Below are positions 10,523 through 18,527 of a DNA stretch of 64,000 bases, in pieces (position 1 is the stretch's first letter; each line of letters opens with the position of its first letter). The DNA lies in contig CAJQUW010007090.1 of NCBI GenBank assembly GCA_907163375.1, positions 372,001-436,000 on the forward strand, given 5' to 3'. Position numbers and translations under genes: made by a program. The DNA is from Prostheceraeus crozeri. Its lineage: Eukaryota; Platyhelminthes; Polycladida; Euryleptidae. Under the pieces are notes generated by a model, which ran no database searches, had not been told where the DNA came from, and saw only the letters and a program-made list of their open reading frames with translations.

Positions 10523-13500
10523 AAACGAAGTCGTTGTACTTCTCCGGCTTCTTGCGTATTCGATCACTCCTACGCAACGGTTGGGGCGAAGATATCGTAG
10601 TCGGAGATAACGGAGAGGAAGCAGTTGGCGGCGATAGATCGGCGACGGTGGGAGTTGGTGGAGTCTCATCGATTGGCGTGATTGAATTTTCAGGCGGCGA
10701 ATCGGTTGGGAGATGAGGAGTTAATGTCGGAGTGGATGGAGACGCGATTTCCGGGGATGGTGTCAGAGATGGAGGCGGAATAGTAATCTGGTCTCTGTGC
10801 CTTCGATGAACCGTATTGTCGGCGCAATCAAGAACGTGGAACATGTTAGCTCCGATGCGATTCAGAATTAATCCTTCGCTAACTCTTTGTTCATTTCCAC
10901 GGTAAAACTGGATTTCGGTGGTGTCCATCGCGTTCATTCGTAGGATTCGACCTTTGAATAATTGTGCGGGTATCTTCCCTGTTCCCAGATGTTTAGTATT
11001 CCGGTAGTATAGGAGGAATGTGTCGATGGCCTGGTTTAGCTCGTCAAGGGTGGTTGGCTGGGATGCTTTTATTGCGGCTTTGAGGGTACGGACAAAGTTT
11101 TCCGCTAGACCATTTGATTGCGGATGACGCGGTGCTATAGTCATTTGAATGCATCCAATTTGTTTGAGCCATTCCTTCAGGGATTTTGAGACAAACGGTG
11201 TACCATTGTCAGAAACAATAGTTTGAGCAACTCCTTCCCGTGCGAAGTACTTCCGAAGTGCGGACTTGACGAAATCAGAATTGGCGGATTTAGTTATCAA
11301 GACTTCAGGCCACTTGCTGTAGGCGTCAATTATGACGAGAGCTTCGTAATTATCCAAAAATGGTCCGCAAAAGTCGACATGGATTCTTTGTAGAGGTTTG
11401 AATGGAAGCGGCCAAGGTGCTAAACAGTTATGCGTCCGAGGTTTCCTGTGGCACGATTGACAAGACTCGATGTGTAAGGCAATGTCTATGGTTATTTTGG
11501 GCCACCAGCATACCATTCTTGACAAAGAAACCATCTTGTCCCGACCAAGATGAGAGTTATGAAGATACCGTAACATTGTCAGGCGTTGGTTAGAAGGAAT
11601 GAGGGGCAGATCGTGATACAAGATAACTCCATCGGCGGTGAGATTGAGGTGCTCGCGTTTTGCGTAGAGTTCAGGGAATTTCTTCTTAGCGCTGCTTGAC
11701 CAGCCTTGTCGTAACGCGGCGAGAATAGGCCCGTAAGCAATTTTTGTTTCTGATATAAGAGAATTGCGGGAGATTGGCAGGTACTCAGTTAAGGCGACGT
11801 CGAAGCATTGGGGTGCTGGTTCGAAGCTGGAATTTCTAGACAAATAGTCGGCGTGCTGAATCTGTTTCCCGGGTTTATGCTTGATATCAAAGTCGTAGCC
11901 GGACAAATCAATAGCCCATCGTTGAAGCATCCGCGATGTCACCTTAGAGAGGGCATGATCTCGATTGAAAATGTATTGAAGAGCACGATGGTCGGTAATG
12001 ACGGTGAAACGTTGGCCGTACAGGTATTTGTGCAGTCTTTCAATTGCCCAATGAATCGCTAAAGCCTCCTTCTGTGTTTGCGAGTAGTTAAGCTCTGATG
12101 TTGTAAGCTTCCTTGAGACACAGATGACGGGTCTTTCGTTTTGTTGGAGTATCGCACCGATGGCGTATTCAGAGGCATCTACTGTCAATTCAGTTGGGAG
12201 ACCGAGACTGTAACTTTTCAAAACCTTTCCGTGAAGCAATTCATGTAGCAGTTTGTTGTATGATTCGTTGGTTTTGGCCGACCATTTGAGTTCTGTCGTG
12301 CTTGAGTGCATAAAATCGTAGAGCGGAGTGACTAGAGATGCGAAGTTTGGCACGAACTTTGAATAGAATTGAGCGAAACCGAGGAATGAGTGCAGCTTCT
12401 CAGGAGTATCAGGCTTTGGGGCGTTCTTGACTGCTTTGATGCGGTCAATGTCTGCGGTAATGCCATTTCCGTCAAGGATGTATCCCAAATATTTCAGCTT
12501 AGTGACTGCAAATTCTGACTTATTCGCGTTGATGAGGACGTTGGCAGAGTTGAGAACTTCCAGTAGACGTGTTAGACGTTCATTATGGTCCTGTCGTGTA
12601 TCGGCTGAGACGATAATGTCATCTTGATATGCTCGTACGCCGGGTAGACCATTGATGACGCTATTGATTTCTCGTTGAAATATCCCAGGGCTGACATTTA
12701 GACCAAAAGGCAAGTTCTCATACTGGTACAGACCCCAAGGAGTATTTATTGTTGTCAACTCTTTGGCCTGTTCGTCGAGCGGGATTTGAAGGAAGGCATG
12801 CGATAAATCGATTTTACTGAAATATTGTCCGGATAATCCCTGGAACATGTCATCCACTGGAGGGGTGACGGTAGCCGTTTGACGGAGCTGTTTGTTTACG
12901 GTGGTTCGGTAATCACCGCAGATGCGTGGTTCGCCATTAGATTTGATTGGTGTGACGATCGGTGTGGCCCAGACCGAAGATTGCACTGGCTTTAGAATTC
13001 CCTCCTTAACCATGTTCTTCAGATTTTGTTCGACAGGACCTCGTAGTCCGTAGGACATTGGTCTGGCTCGGCAAAACTTAGGATCACCGGTGAAGTGCAA
13101 GGAGACTGGATTAATTTTCATACCACCGTGGTTGCGGCTGCATTGGTATATCAGTTCTTTGATGCGAGTGGGAAGAGGCTGAGGCGTTGCTTGAGGAAGC
13201 CGGATCGGACTAGAGGGTCTGTTAATCGGTGAGGTAAGGTTTCCATCTTGCGAAGTTGTGACTGGCATAGAGAGGACTGTCGGATCCACCTTCGACTGGA
13301 CGTTGAGGCGTATGGCTCGAATACCAGCAAGACCGAGAACAGCAGTGGGTCCAGAGTTGGTAATGTAAAATTTGTGGAAGACTATCCTATTCGGTCCCGT
13401 TTCCGTTTGCAAGCCTGCATTAATTTCTCCAAGAACAGACAGCTGATAACCGGCAACTCCCCTGATGATTGTTTTTGTAGGATGAAGATTTGCTTCAAGA

Positions 13501-14552
13501 CCAAGACGTTGTAGTTCTTTCTCGGTCATGAAAGATATTGGGCTCGCAGTGTCGACGAAGCAAGTGCTACAGGCGCCGTTGTTAAATCTGACCTCATGGA
13601 AGATGTATTCTCTGTCCATGCTGGTATTAATTGTGAAAACGAGGAAGTCTTCCGTAGTTTCTTCTGCTGGATCATCTGTTGTAGCCTCAACCAATTTGAC
13701 ATTCGTCACAGAGCGGCAGACTTTTGCGATGTGTCCTTTTTTCCGACATGAGTGACATACGGCTCTCCTAAACTTGCAAGTGAACCGCTGGTGGTTGCCA
13801 CCACAAGAATCACATTTATTCGAATTATTCGATTTGTGGTTTGAATTATGTATTGGTTGGGAATTATTCCGTTGTTGGTAGTGATGAGAGCGTTGCGATG
13901 GGTGATGGGACGTCGACTGCTGTTGAAAGTTAATTCGAGGCCGATGGTTATTCCAGTTAGTCGTCGAAGATTGATGTCCGGGTTTGGAATGATTATGTCG
14001 ATTAGGCTTGGAAACGTACAGTGGTTCAGCAACTGGGTGGATAGCAGAATTAACAGCATCCCACTCTTCAACGATGCTTTTTGCCTTGTTGAAATCGAGC
14101 GATGATTCCTTGCATAATTTTCTCTTTAATTCTGGATCTCGTACACCCGCAACAAGTCGATCGCGAAGTTGAGTAGGAAGGTCTGACCCGAACCCACATT
14201 TAGCAGCTTGGCGTTGTATCCGTAATGTAAACATCTTGTAGGTTTCTTCCGGTTTCTTTGTTAAATTGTGGTATTTCTCCCTTTCAACAAGTTCGATGTT
14301 GGGCGGAGATAAGTGGTTCTGGATAAGATCCTGAAGATCCTTTACTGGCATTGTTGTGACATCGTTGGGATGTGACAAATCCACCAAAAGTCGGAACGCC
14401 TGTTTACCAATAGAAGTAATATAATGCGCCGTCTCGTTTGAAGAATCGATCTTTGGGTTCGTTTTCACGTATTGAGAGAAACGAATATGCCATTCCTTTA
14501 TGCCGTTGACATCCGTAACGTCGAGCGGTTCCATTGGGTTGTGGTAAGCCAT
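10521..14552 (-). CDS. Gypsy-1 fused gag-pol polyprotein (1343 aa)
   Basis: A single uninterrupted frame encodes Gag and Pol without a frameshift. Domains in order: a capsid-like Gag region (about 1-180), a basic His/Asn/Gln-rich linker, and two zinc knuckles (about 248-280; CDSCGGNHQRFTC is atypical, CHSCRKKGHIAKVC is canonical CCHC). Then comes an aspartic protease with active-site FVDTAS near 333. Reverse transcriptase spans about 480-680 with the catalytic box YQDD near 641-644. RNase H starts near 789 (TVDASEYAIGA). Integrase has an HHCC zinc-binding motif (about 1000-1030) and a DDE core with VDF near 1057, SDNGTPF near 1117 and a catalytic Glu in GLAENFVR near 1153. The C-terminal tail is Pro/Ser/Thr-rich. 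The YQDD box is unusual, as Gypsy enzymes normally have Y/F-L/V-DD. The start ATG is the first in frame and the leader upstream is stop-rich. Confidence 0.93.
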   Translation of the reverse strand: MAYHNPMEPLDVTDVNGIKEWHIRFSQYVKTNPKIDSSNETAHYITSIGKQAFRLLVDLSHPNDVTTMPVKDLQDLIQNHLSPPNIELVEREKYHNLTKKPEETYKMFTLRIQRQAAKCGFGSDLPTQLRDRLVAGVRDPELKRKLCKESSLDFNKAKSIVEEWDAVNSAIHPVAEPLYVSKPNRHNHSKPGHQSSTTNWNNHRPRINFQQQSTSHHPSQRSHHYQQRNNSQPIHNSNHKSNNSNKCDSCGGNHQRFTCKFRRAVCHSCRKKGHIAKVCRSVTNVKLVEATTDDPAEETTEDFLVFTINTSMDREYIFHEVRFNNGACSTCFVDTASPISFMTEKELQRLGLEANLHPTKTIIRGVAGYQLSVLGEINAGLQTETGPNRIVFHKFYITNSGPTAVLGLAGIRAIRLNVQSKVDPTVLSMPVTTSQDGNLTSPINRPSSPIRLPQATPQPLPTRIKELIYQCSRNHGGMKINPVSLHFTGDPKFCRARPMSYGLRGPVEQNLKNMVKEGILKPVQSSVWATPIVTPIKSNGEPRICGDYRTTVNKQLRQTATVTPPVDDMFQGLSGQYFSKIDLSHAFLQIPLDEQAKELTTINTPWGLYQYENLPFGLNVSPGIFQREINSVINGLPGVRAYQDDIIVSADTRQDHNERLTRLLEVLNSANVLINANKSEFAVTKLKYLGYILDGNGITADIDRIKAVKNAPKPDTPEKLHSFLGFAQFYSKFVPNFASLVTPLYDFMHSSTTELKWSAKTNESYNKLLHELLHGKVLKSYSLGLPTELTVDASEYAIGAILQQNERPVICVSRKLTTSELNYSQTQKEALAIHWAIERLHKYLYGQRFTVITDHRALQYIFNRDHALSKVTSRMLQRWAIDLSGYDFDIKHKPGKQIQHADYLSRNSSFEPAPQCFDVALTEYLPISRNSLISETKIAYGPILAALRQGWSSSAKKKFPELYAKREHLNLTADGVILYHDLPLIPSNQRLTMLRYLHNSHLGRDKMVSLSRMVCWWPKITIDIALHIESCQSCHRKPRTHNCLAPWPLPFKPLQRIHVDFCGPFLDNYEALVIIDAYSKWPEVLITKSANSDFVKSALRKYFAREGVAQTIVSDNGTPFVSKSLKEWLKQIGCIQMTIAPRHPQSNGLAENFVRTLKAAIKASQPTTLDELNQAIDTFLLYYRNTKHLGTGKIPAQLFKGRILRMNAMDTTEIQFYRGNEQRVSEGLILNRIGANMFHVLDCADNTVHRRHRDQITIPPPSLTPSPEIASPSTPTLTPHLPTDSPPENSITPIDETPPTPTVADLSPPTASSPLSPTTISSPQPLRRSDRIRKKPEKYNDFV

Positions 14553-15233
14553 TGTAGTTTGAGGGTGTAGATCTTCGCAGGGTTGAATCTAAGGTCCTTA
14601 AATTTCCTTAAGTCCTTAAATTTTAATAAACCTTATGATCCTTAGATGTGGGTGTGTAAATTAGTAATGTCCTAGATCTTATACTAGGCCTCAGATCCCT
14701 AAAACTGATTTATATTAAGCCCTTACAGTGCAGTTCAGACTAGACTGGCTAGTGTGTTGTTGGCGTGTGTGGGACAGCACCGGACTCCGGATGGTGGCGG
14801 AGTGAAAGAATTAATTAACCGTACCGAGGTACTGAAGGAGTTTGAAGAAAGAAAGGATAGTTGGGGTGGGCGGAAAGTAAGTATGAATGCAATTTGAATT
14901 TCCTTTATGACCGGAAGGTCACCGCAAGGCCGGAAGAAGGCAGTAGATTGGCAGCAGAACTTCAAGACGAACAGGAAATTGCCAGACGATCCAGAACTTG
15001 ACGAATGAGCAGTATAGGCGAGTTCGACCTAGGAGCAGCAACAAGACTCCACGGTAGCGGCAACAGGGCGGCAGAAGACGGACCAAGGATACCAACACGG
15101 GCAGCACGATCAAGCCGTAGTATTAGGCACCAAAATTAGCAGCAGCAGCTCCAGTTGTCCACCATTCGTCAGTATGCTAGGCTATGCAAGGGCTGTACCA
15201 AGCAGGTAGGTAACTGCTCCGAGCGACGCCAGT
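14553..15233 (-). other. Gypsy-1 5' leader with primer-binding site
   Basis: About 680 bp between the 5' LTR and the gag-pol start. Two bases inside the LTR, the minus strand reads TGGCGTCGCTCGGAGC (15231-15216). This is complementary to a tRNA 3' end finishing in CCA, so it is the likely primer-binding site. Which tRNA is not determined. The remainder presumably holds the packaging signal. Short frames here are not supported as genes. Confidence 0.75.
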
Positions 15234-15531
15234 TGTTTTAGTCGAACAATAAAACAAATGCAAGTCGGATCAAGAGATGATTTTATTGATGAATTGCAAA
15301 GGTTTATATACAGAGGTTGGAACACTTATGAGTGAACACAACTGGTGTCTTCATTTAAAGAAATTAAATAATTATATTCAAAAATTATGATGTCACAGTG
15401 CTTAGAAAATTCATTTAGAATTTTCTGGATTTTATTTAGAGATTTTTATCTCTTGAAATTATAACTTTGCGCGAACGCGCCAAATTCGAAATTTCGAGTT
15501 TCTACAAATTTTATTGTAACTTGCTGTTACA
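15234..15531 (-). repeat. Gypsy-1 5' LTR
   Basis: A 298-bp LTR. Reading the minus strand, a TATA-like TGTATATAAACC (around 15300-15312) is followed by AATAAA around 15280-15285, giving a compact promoter and polyadenylation module. It sits only 34 bp inside the intron following the exon at 15571-15654. Confidence 0.93.
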
Positions 15532-15570
15532 ATTCTTTACAGCAATATAAAGTTTAAGTTGTTAACTTAC

Positions 15571-15654
15571 TTCGTAGGCAGATGTTATCGTAACTTTCTT
15601 CGATTTATTGGAAACTGAACGCGATAATTCTTTCTCCGGTTCAACTGCTGTCAT
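15571..15654 (-). CDS. Small exon of host gene 1 beginning with ATG
   Basis: An 84-nt, 28-codon exon between a strong 3' splice site (TTTTATCTTGCAG) and a consensus donor (GAA|GTAAGT) on the minus strand; both ends are phase 0. Its first codon is ATG directly after the AG. It is therefore either an internal exon following 15776-15811 or the translation start after cis- or trans-splicing. The peptide begins MTAVEPEKEL, continues with a Ser/Lys-rich stretch (NKSKKVTITS) and joins in frame to the exon at 8135-8914. No domain recognised. Confidence 0.65.
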
Positions 15655-15775
15655 CTGCAAGATAAAAGTTTCCTTAACAAAGTCAAATTCGCCGCTGTCT
15701 CGAAGATATTAGTGCTTAGGGTTCTTAATTATTGAAAAGTACATCTCAGCATGTGAATATCATTAAAAAACTTAC

Positions 15776-15811
15776 ATGAATTCCCCAAGGAAAAGTTGAG
15801 CAAGTACACAT
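15776..15811 (-). CDS. Possible first coding exon of host gene 1
   Basis: On the minus strand an ATG in a reasonable context (CCAACATG) opens 12 codons that run straight into a good donor (CAT|GTAAGTTTT) in phase 0, 120 bp upstream of the acceptor of the exon at 15571-15654. The peptide is MCTCSTFPWGIH. The fit of phase and short intron is suggestive. With only 12 codons, chance is a real alternative. Confidence 0.35.
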
Positions 15812-16785
15812 GTTGGTAGCGCAAAAAAATATGAATATAAGATGCAAAGTTTGAAAATCTGTCGTGGAAACTAAATTAGCTGAGTTTCTGTTCGCTATTT
15901 GATAAACACTTTTTCGTTGCAGATATGACGTCAGCAAAAAATCTGTTTGACCACAATTTAGCGGCTTTGACAAAGAAACGGAGCTTGCTACGACACTTCC
16001 ACCTTTCTGATTTCGTCAAATTTTTAGCAAATTTTCAACAATTTCACAAACCTATATATTTCTTTGATGCAGTGGCGGGAGCTGTTAATCGATTCCGTAC
16101 GATTAATCGTGCGACGGAATCAATCACGAGATTCTTGAATGACCAGCAATCGTGCGATTTGTTTTGCAATGTGACTTCTCAATGAAATTTGCTTGATGAG
16201 GTAACAACAATGTTTCTATTCACTCTTTCATCGTTTGAGATATTTGCAATGCGCGGCTGTTCGCTCCTGTGATCATGTATAACTAGAGAGTTGCCGCTTG
16301 AAATATCTATGGGAGTTCACCACACACATGGTCTTCAATACAATACCGCAGGAATGCGTTACTTTATACCACAGCATTAAACACGTTCGTTTAGGTCAGA
16401 TGTAGGTCACGATCTATGCAAATAATACATGCTGTGAAGGCAGTCAAGCATAGTAGGTCCCTATCATGCTTTGTACCATAGTTATGAGTTGTTCTTTCAT
16501 AGGACTTAAAAGAATAAATTTCTATTACTTCATAGTTTTGCTATGAAAGTGTGAAAATAATCGCAAACAGTGAAAATAACTGAAATGCTGATTTGTAAGA
16601 ATAGTTCAGTTATTTTCACACTTGATGATAGAGCATGCTCTATAGCAATATCACAATTGGTTCGATTCATATACTGGAAAAAAGGTGATATATACCATAT
16701 TAGAATAGTTAGTATTACGTAGCGTTGATATCACGATAGAATGCATTTCCTTGCTCCATTTGGTTTTCATTTGTTTACAGCCACT
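15812..16785. other. Intergenic or 5' region upstream of gene 1
   Basis: No coding exon supported. Two hairpins stand out. A near palindrome at about 16084-16128 is centred on CGATTAATCG. A perfect 15-bp inverted repeat pairs GTGAAAATAACTGAA with TTCAGTTATTTTCAC at about 16573-16622. The motif CAGTGGCGGGAGC near 16070 resembles CAGTGGTGGGCGC on the minus strand near 20390, so both may be ends of one short repeat family. Confidence 0.4.
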
Positions 16786-16787
16786 TA

Positions 16788-16927
16788 CGTGGTGTGATCC
16801 AAAATGTCCCGGACTAACCTACTTGCAGATAACCTGTGATAACGAATACTACTTCAGATGTAAATTTAGGTCTTTAAGGCATGAGAAATATGGTCGCCGA
16901 AATTTTTCCGGTCAGTTTTCTATTTTT
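16788..16927 (+). repeat. Mariner left TIR
   Basis: Inverted match of 18386-18525 with only one or two differences (TTTTTCCGG against TTTGTCCGG). Confidence 0.9.
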
Positions 16928-17084
16928 TCAAAATTTTCAAACATTTTTGTCTGAATTTCAAGATTTTCCTATAAATTCTAGCGATTTAGAATTAATATAT
17001 TTAGATTAACTTGACAGTTAAGCTATCACTAATAACCTGACTAATAATTAACGGAAAAACAAATGTTTTGTTCCAGAAAACAGT

Positions 17085-18140
17085 TTACTTTTCAATGTAT
17101 GAGCCGTTAGCATTCGTCACTTTTTGCCAACGAAGTCTCAATTCACAAAAAGCTTTATGAAAAAATTCTGGTGTCAAAGAATCAAAAAACTCAGTAACTG
17201 CATCCCGCAGTTCAACTGGCGATTCAAAGTGGTGTCCACGAAGATGCTTTTTGAGGAATCTAAACAGATAGAAATCACTTGGGGCCAAGTCAGGTGAATA
17301 AGGAGGATGGCTCAATAGTTGAAATCCGTTTCTCGTTAAGGCATTGGTTGTCTCCTGCGAGGTGTGAATCGGAGCATTGTCATGAAGCAAGTAGAGGGGA
17401 ATGTTTCGTGGCTTTCTTATTTTCTTCCTCGCTTCAGATAACAGATTGGAATAATATTCGCTATTGATTCTTACTCCTTTATCCGCAAAGTCAACCAGTT
17501 GGATTCCCGAAGCGTTCCAAAAGACCGTCAGCATCAACGACCGGCGATGTGATGTTCCGGATCGCATTTTCAAAGGGGCAGACTTGCCTGATTTTCGCCA
17601 CTCTGCAGATTCTCGCTTACTTTGAGGCAGATACAAACTTAAAGGTGTTTCATCCTCTGTAAGGATGCAGTTCAGAAACTGATCTCCGTGCATTTCGAGG
17701 AGATCCAAATTTGACTGTGCCGCCAGAAGTCTGTTCTCCTTCATTTCAGGTGACAGAAACTTCGGTACGAAACGTGATGCCAGTTTGCGATATCCAAGTC
17801 TTTCGATGATGTCATGACAGGAGTGATAACTGATTCGCAACTCTCTTGACAACTCACGGATGGTTATCCTTCTGTGTGCTGTAATCACTTCATCGCACTG
17901 ACTCGATTTCTCGTCCGGAATCTCCTGCGGCCGACCAACAGTTGAAAAATCTTGCTCCACAGATTGTCTTCCGCGTTTAAATTCGCTTATCCAGAAATAA
18001 GCAGTAGTTCTCGATGGAGCTTTGCTTCCATATGCCAGGCTTAATTCCTTTAGAATGTCACCATTAGCGAAGCCGCGGATCAGGAGGTATCGTATCACAC
18101 TGCGATATTCGACTGAAGACACGCTTGTCACATCCATCAT
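17085..18140 (-). CDS. Mariner transposase (351 aa, DD34D)
   Basis: Cut-and-paste transposase. The N-terminal half has a helix-turn-helix DNA-binding region (about 10-115), including a GRPQEI AT-hook-like linker near 69. The linker motif RFVPKFL (about 123-129) corresponds to the WVPHEL motif of the family. The catalytic triad is visible: Asp163 in LTEDET, Asp254 in HDNAPIHTS and Asp289 in YSPDLAPSDFYLF. There are 34 residues between the last two, which defines mariner DD34D. Length is typical of the family (about 345-355 aa). No stop or frameshift is seen. It lies between the inverted repeats with 157-245 bp of untranslated DNA on each side, upstream of gene 1. Confidence 0.92.
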   Translation of the reverse strand: MMDVTSVSSVEYRSVIRYLLIRGFANGDILKELSLAYGSKAPSRTTAYFWISEFKRGRQSVEQDFSTVGRPQEIPDEKSSQCDEVITAHRRITIRELSRELRISYHSCHDIIERLGYRKLASRFVPKFLSPEMKENRLLAAQSNLDLLEMHGDQFLNCILTEDETPLSLYLPQSKRESAEWRKSGKSAPLKMRSGTSHRRSLMLTVFWNASGIQLVDFADKGVRINSEYYSNLLSEARKKIRKPRNIPLYLLHDNAPIHTSQETTNALTRNGFQLLSHPPYSPDLAPSDFYLFRFLKKHLRGHHFESPVELRDAVTEFFDSLTPEFFHKAFCELRLRWQKVTNANGSYIEK

Positions 18141-18385
18141 GAAAACTGATAGAACAAAGAACCATCGTTGACACGGATTTCTTAATGAATGCGTGCTGAA
18201 TGAACTTCACTGATTGATATCGTAACACATGAAGCAATTAACAAAAGACGTGCAATATTCATGGCAAAGATATCCGTCAAATAAGGTACAAATCAAAATC
18301 AATCTAACTATAACAATAAGACAAATCGGATCTCGATCAATTCAGAAAATACAGAAATTCATGTTAAAATGTAAAAATATTTTTT

Positions 18386-18525
18386 AAAAATAGAAAACTG
18401 ACCGGACAAATTTCGGCGACCATATTTCTCATGCCTTAAAGACCTAAATTTACATCTGAAGTAGTATTCGTTATCACAGGTTATCTGCAAGTAGGTTAGT
18501 CCGGGACATTTTGGATCACACCACG
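18386..18525 (-). repeat. Mariner right TIR
   Basis: Inverted partner of 16788-16927, ending at the TA duplication. Confidence 0.9.
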
Positions 18526-18527
18526 TA

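Larger units (their letters stand above)
10207..15536 (-). mobile_element. Gypsy-1: full-length Ty3/Gypsy LTR retrotransposon with 5-bp TSD
   Basis: The element proper is 10212-15531 and is transcribed on the minus strand. It is flanked by the 5-bp duplication ATTCT (10207-10211 and 15532-15536). Two 298-bp LTRs begin TG and end CA on the plus strand and look identical by eye, so the insertion is recent. In order on the minus strand: 5' LTR (15234-15531), primer-binding site, about 0.68 kb of leader, one long gag-pol frame, a purine-rich tract beside the 3' LTR, and the 3' LTR (10212-10509). No env-like frame is present. Everything needed for autonomous retrotransposition seems intact. It lies in an intron of host gene 1 in the same transcriptional direction, 34 bp from the upstream exon's donor site. 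Confidence 0.93.
16786..18527 (-). mobile_element. Mariner-family DNA transposon, apparently intact, 140-bp TIRs
   Basis: The element proper is 16788-18525 (1738 bp), flanked by TA on both sides (16786-16787, 18526-18527). The termini read CGTGGTGTGATCCAAAATGT on each strand and the inverted repeats run about 140 bp (16788-16927 and 18386-18525). This is long for mariner, whose repeats are usually around 30 bp. It encodes one full transposase on the minus strand. Near-identical arms and an intact frame suggest recent activity. Confidence 0.92.
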
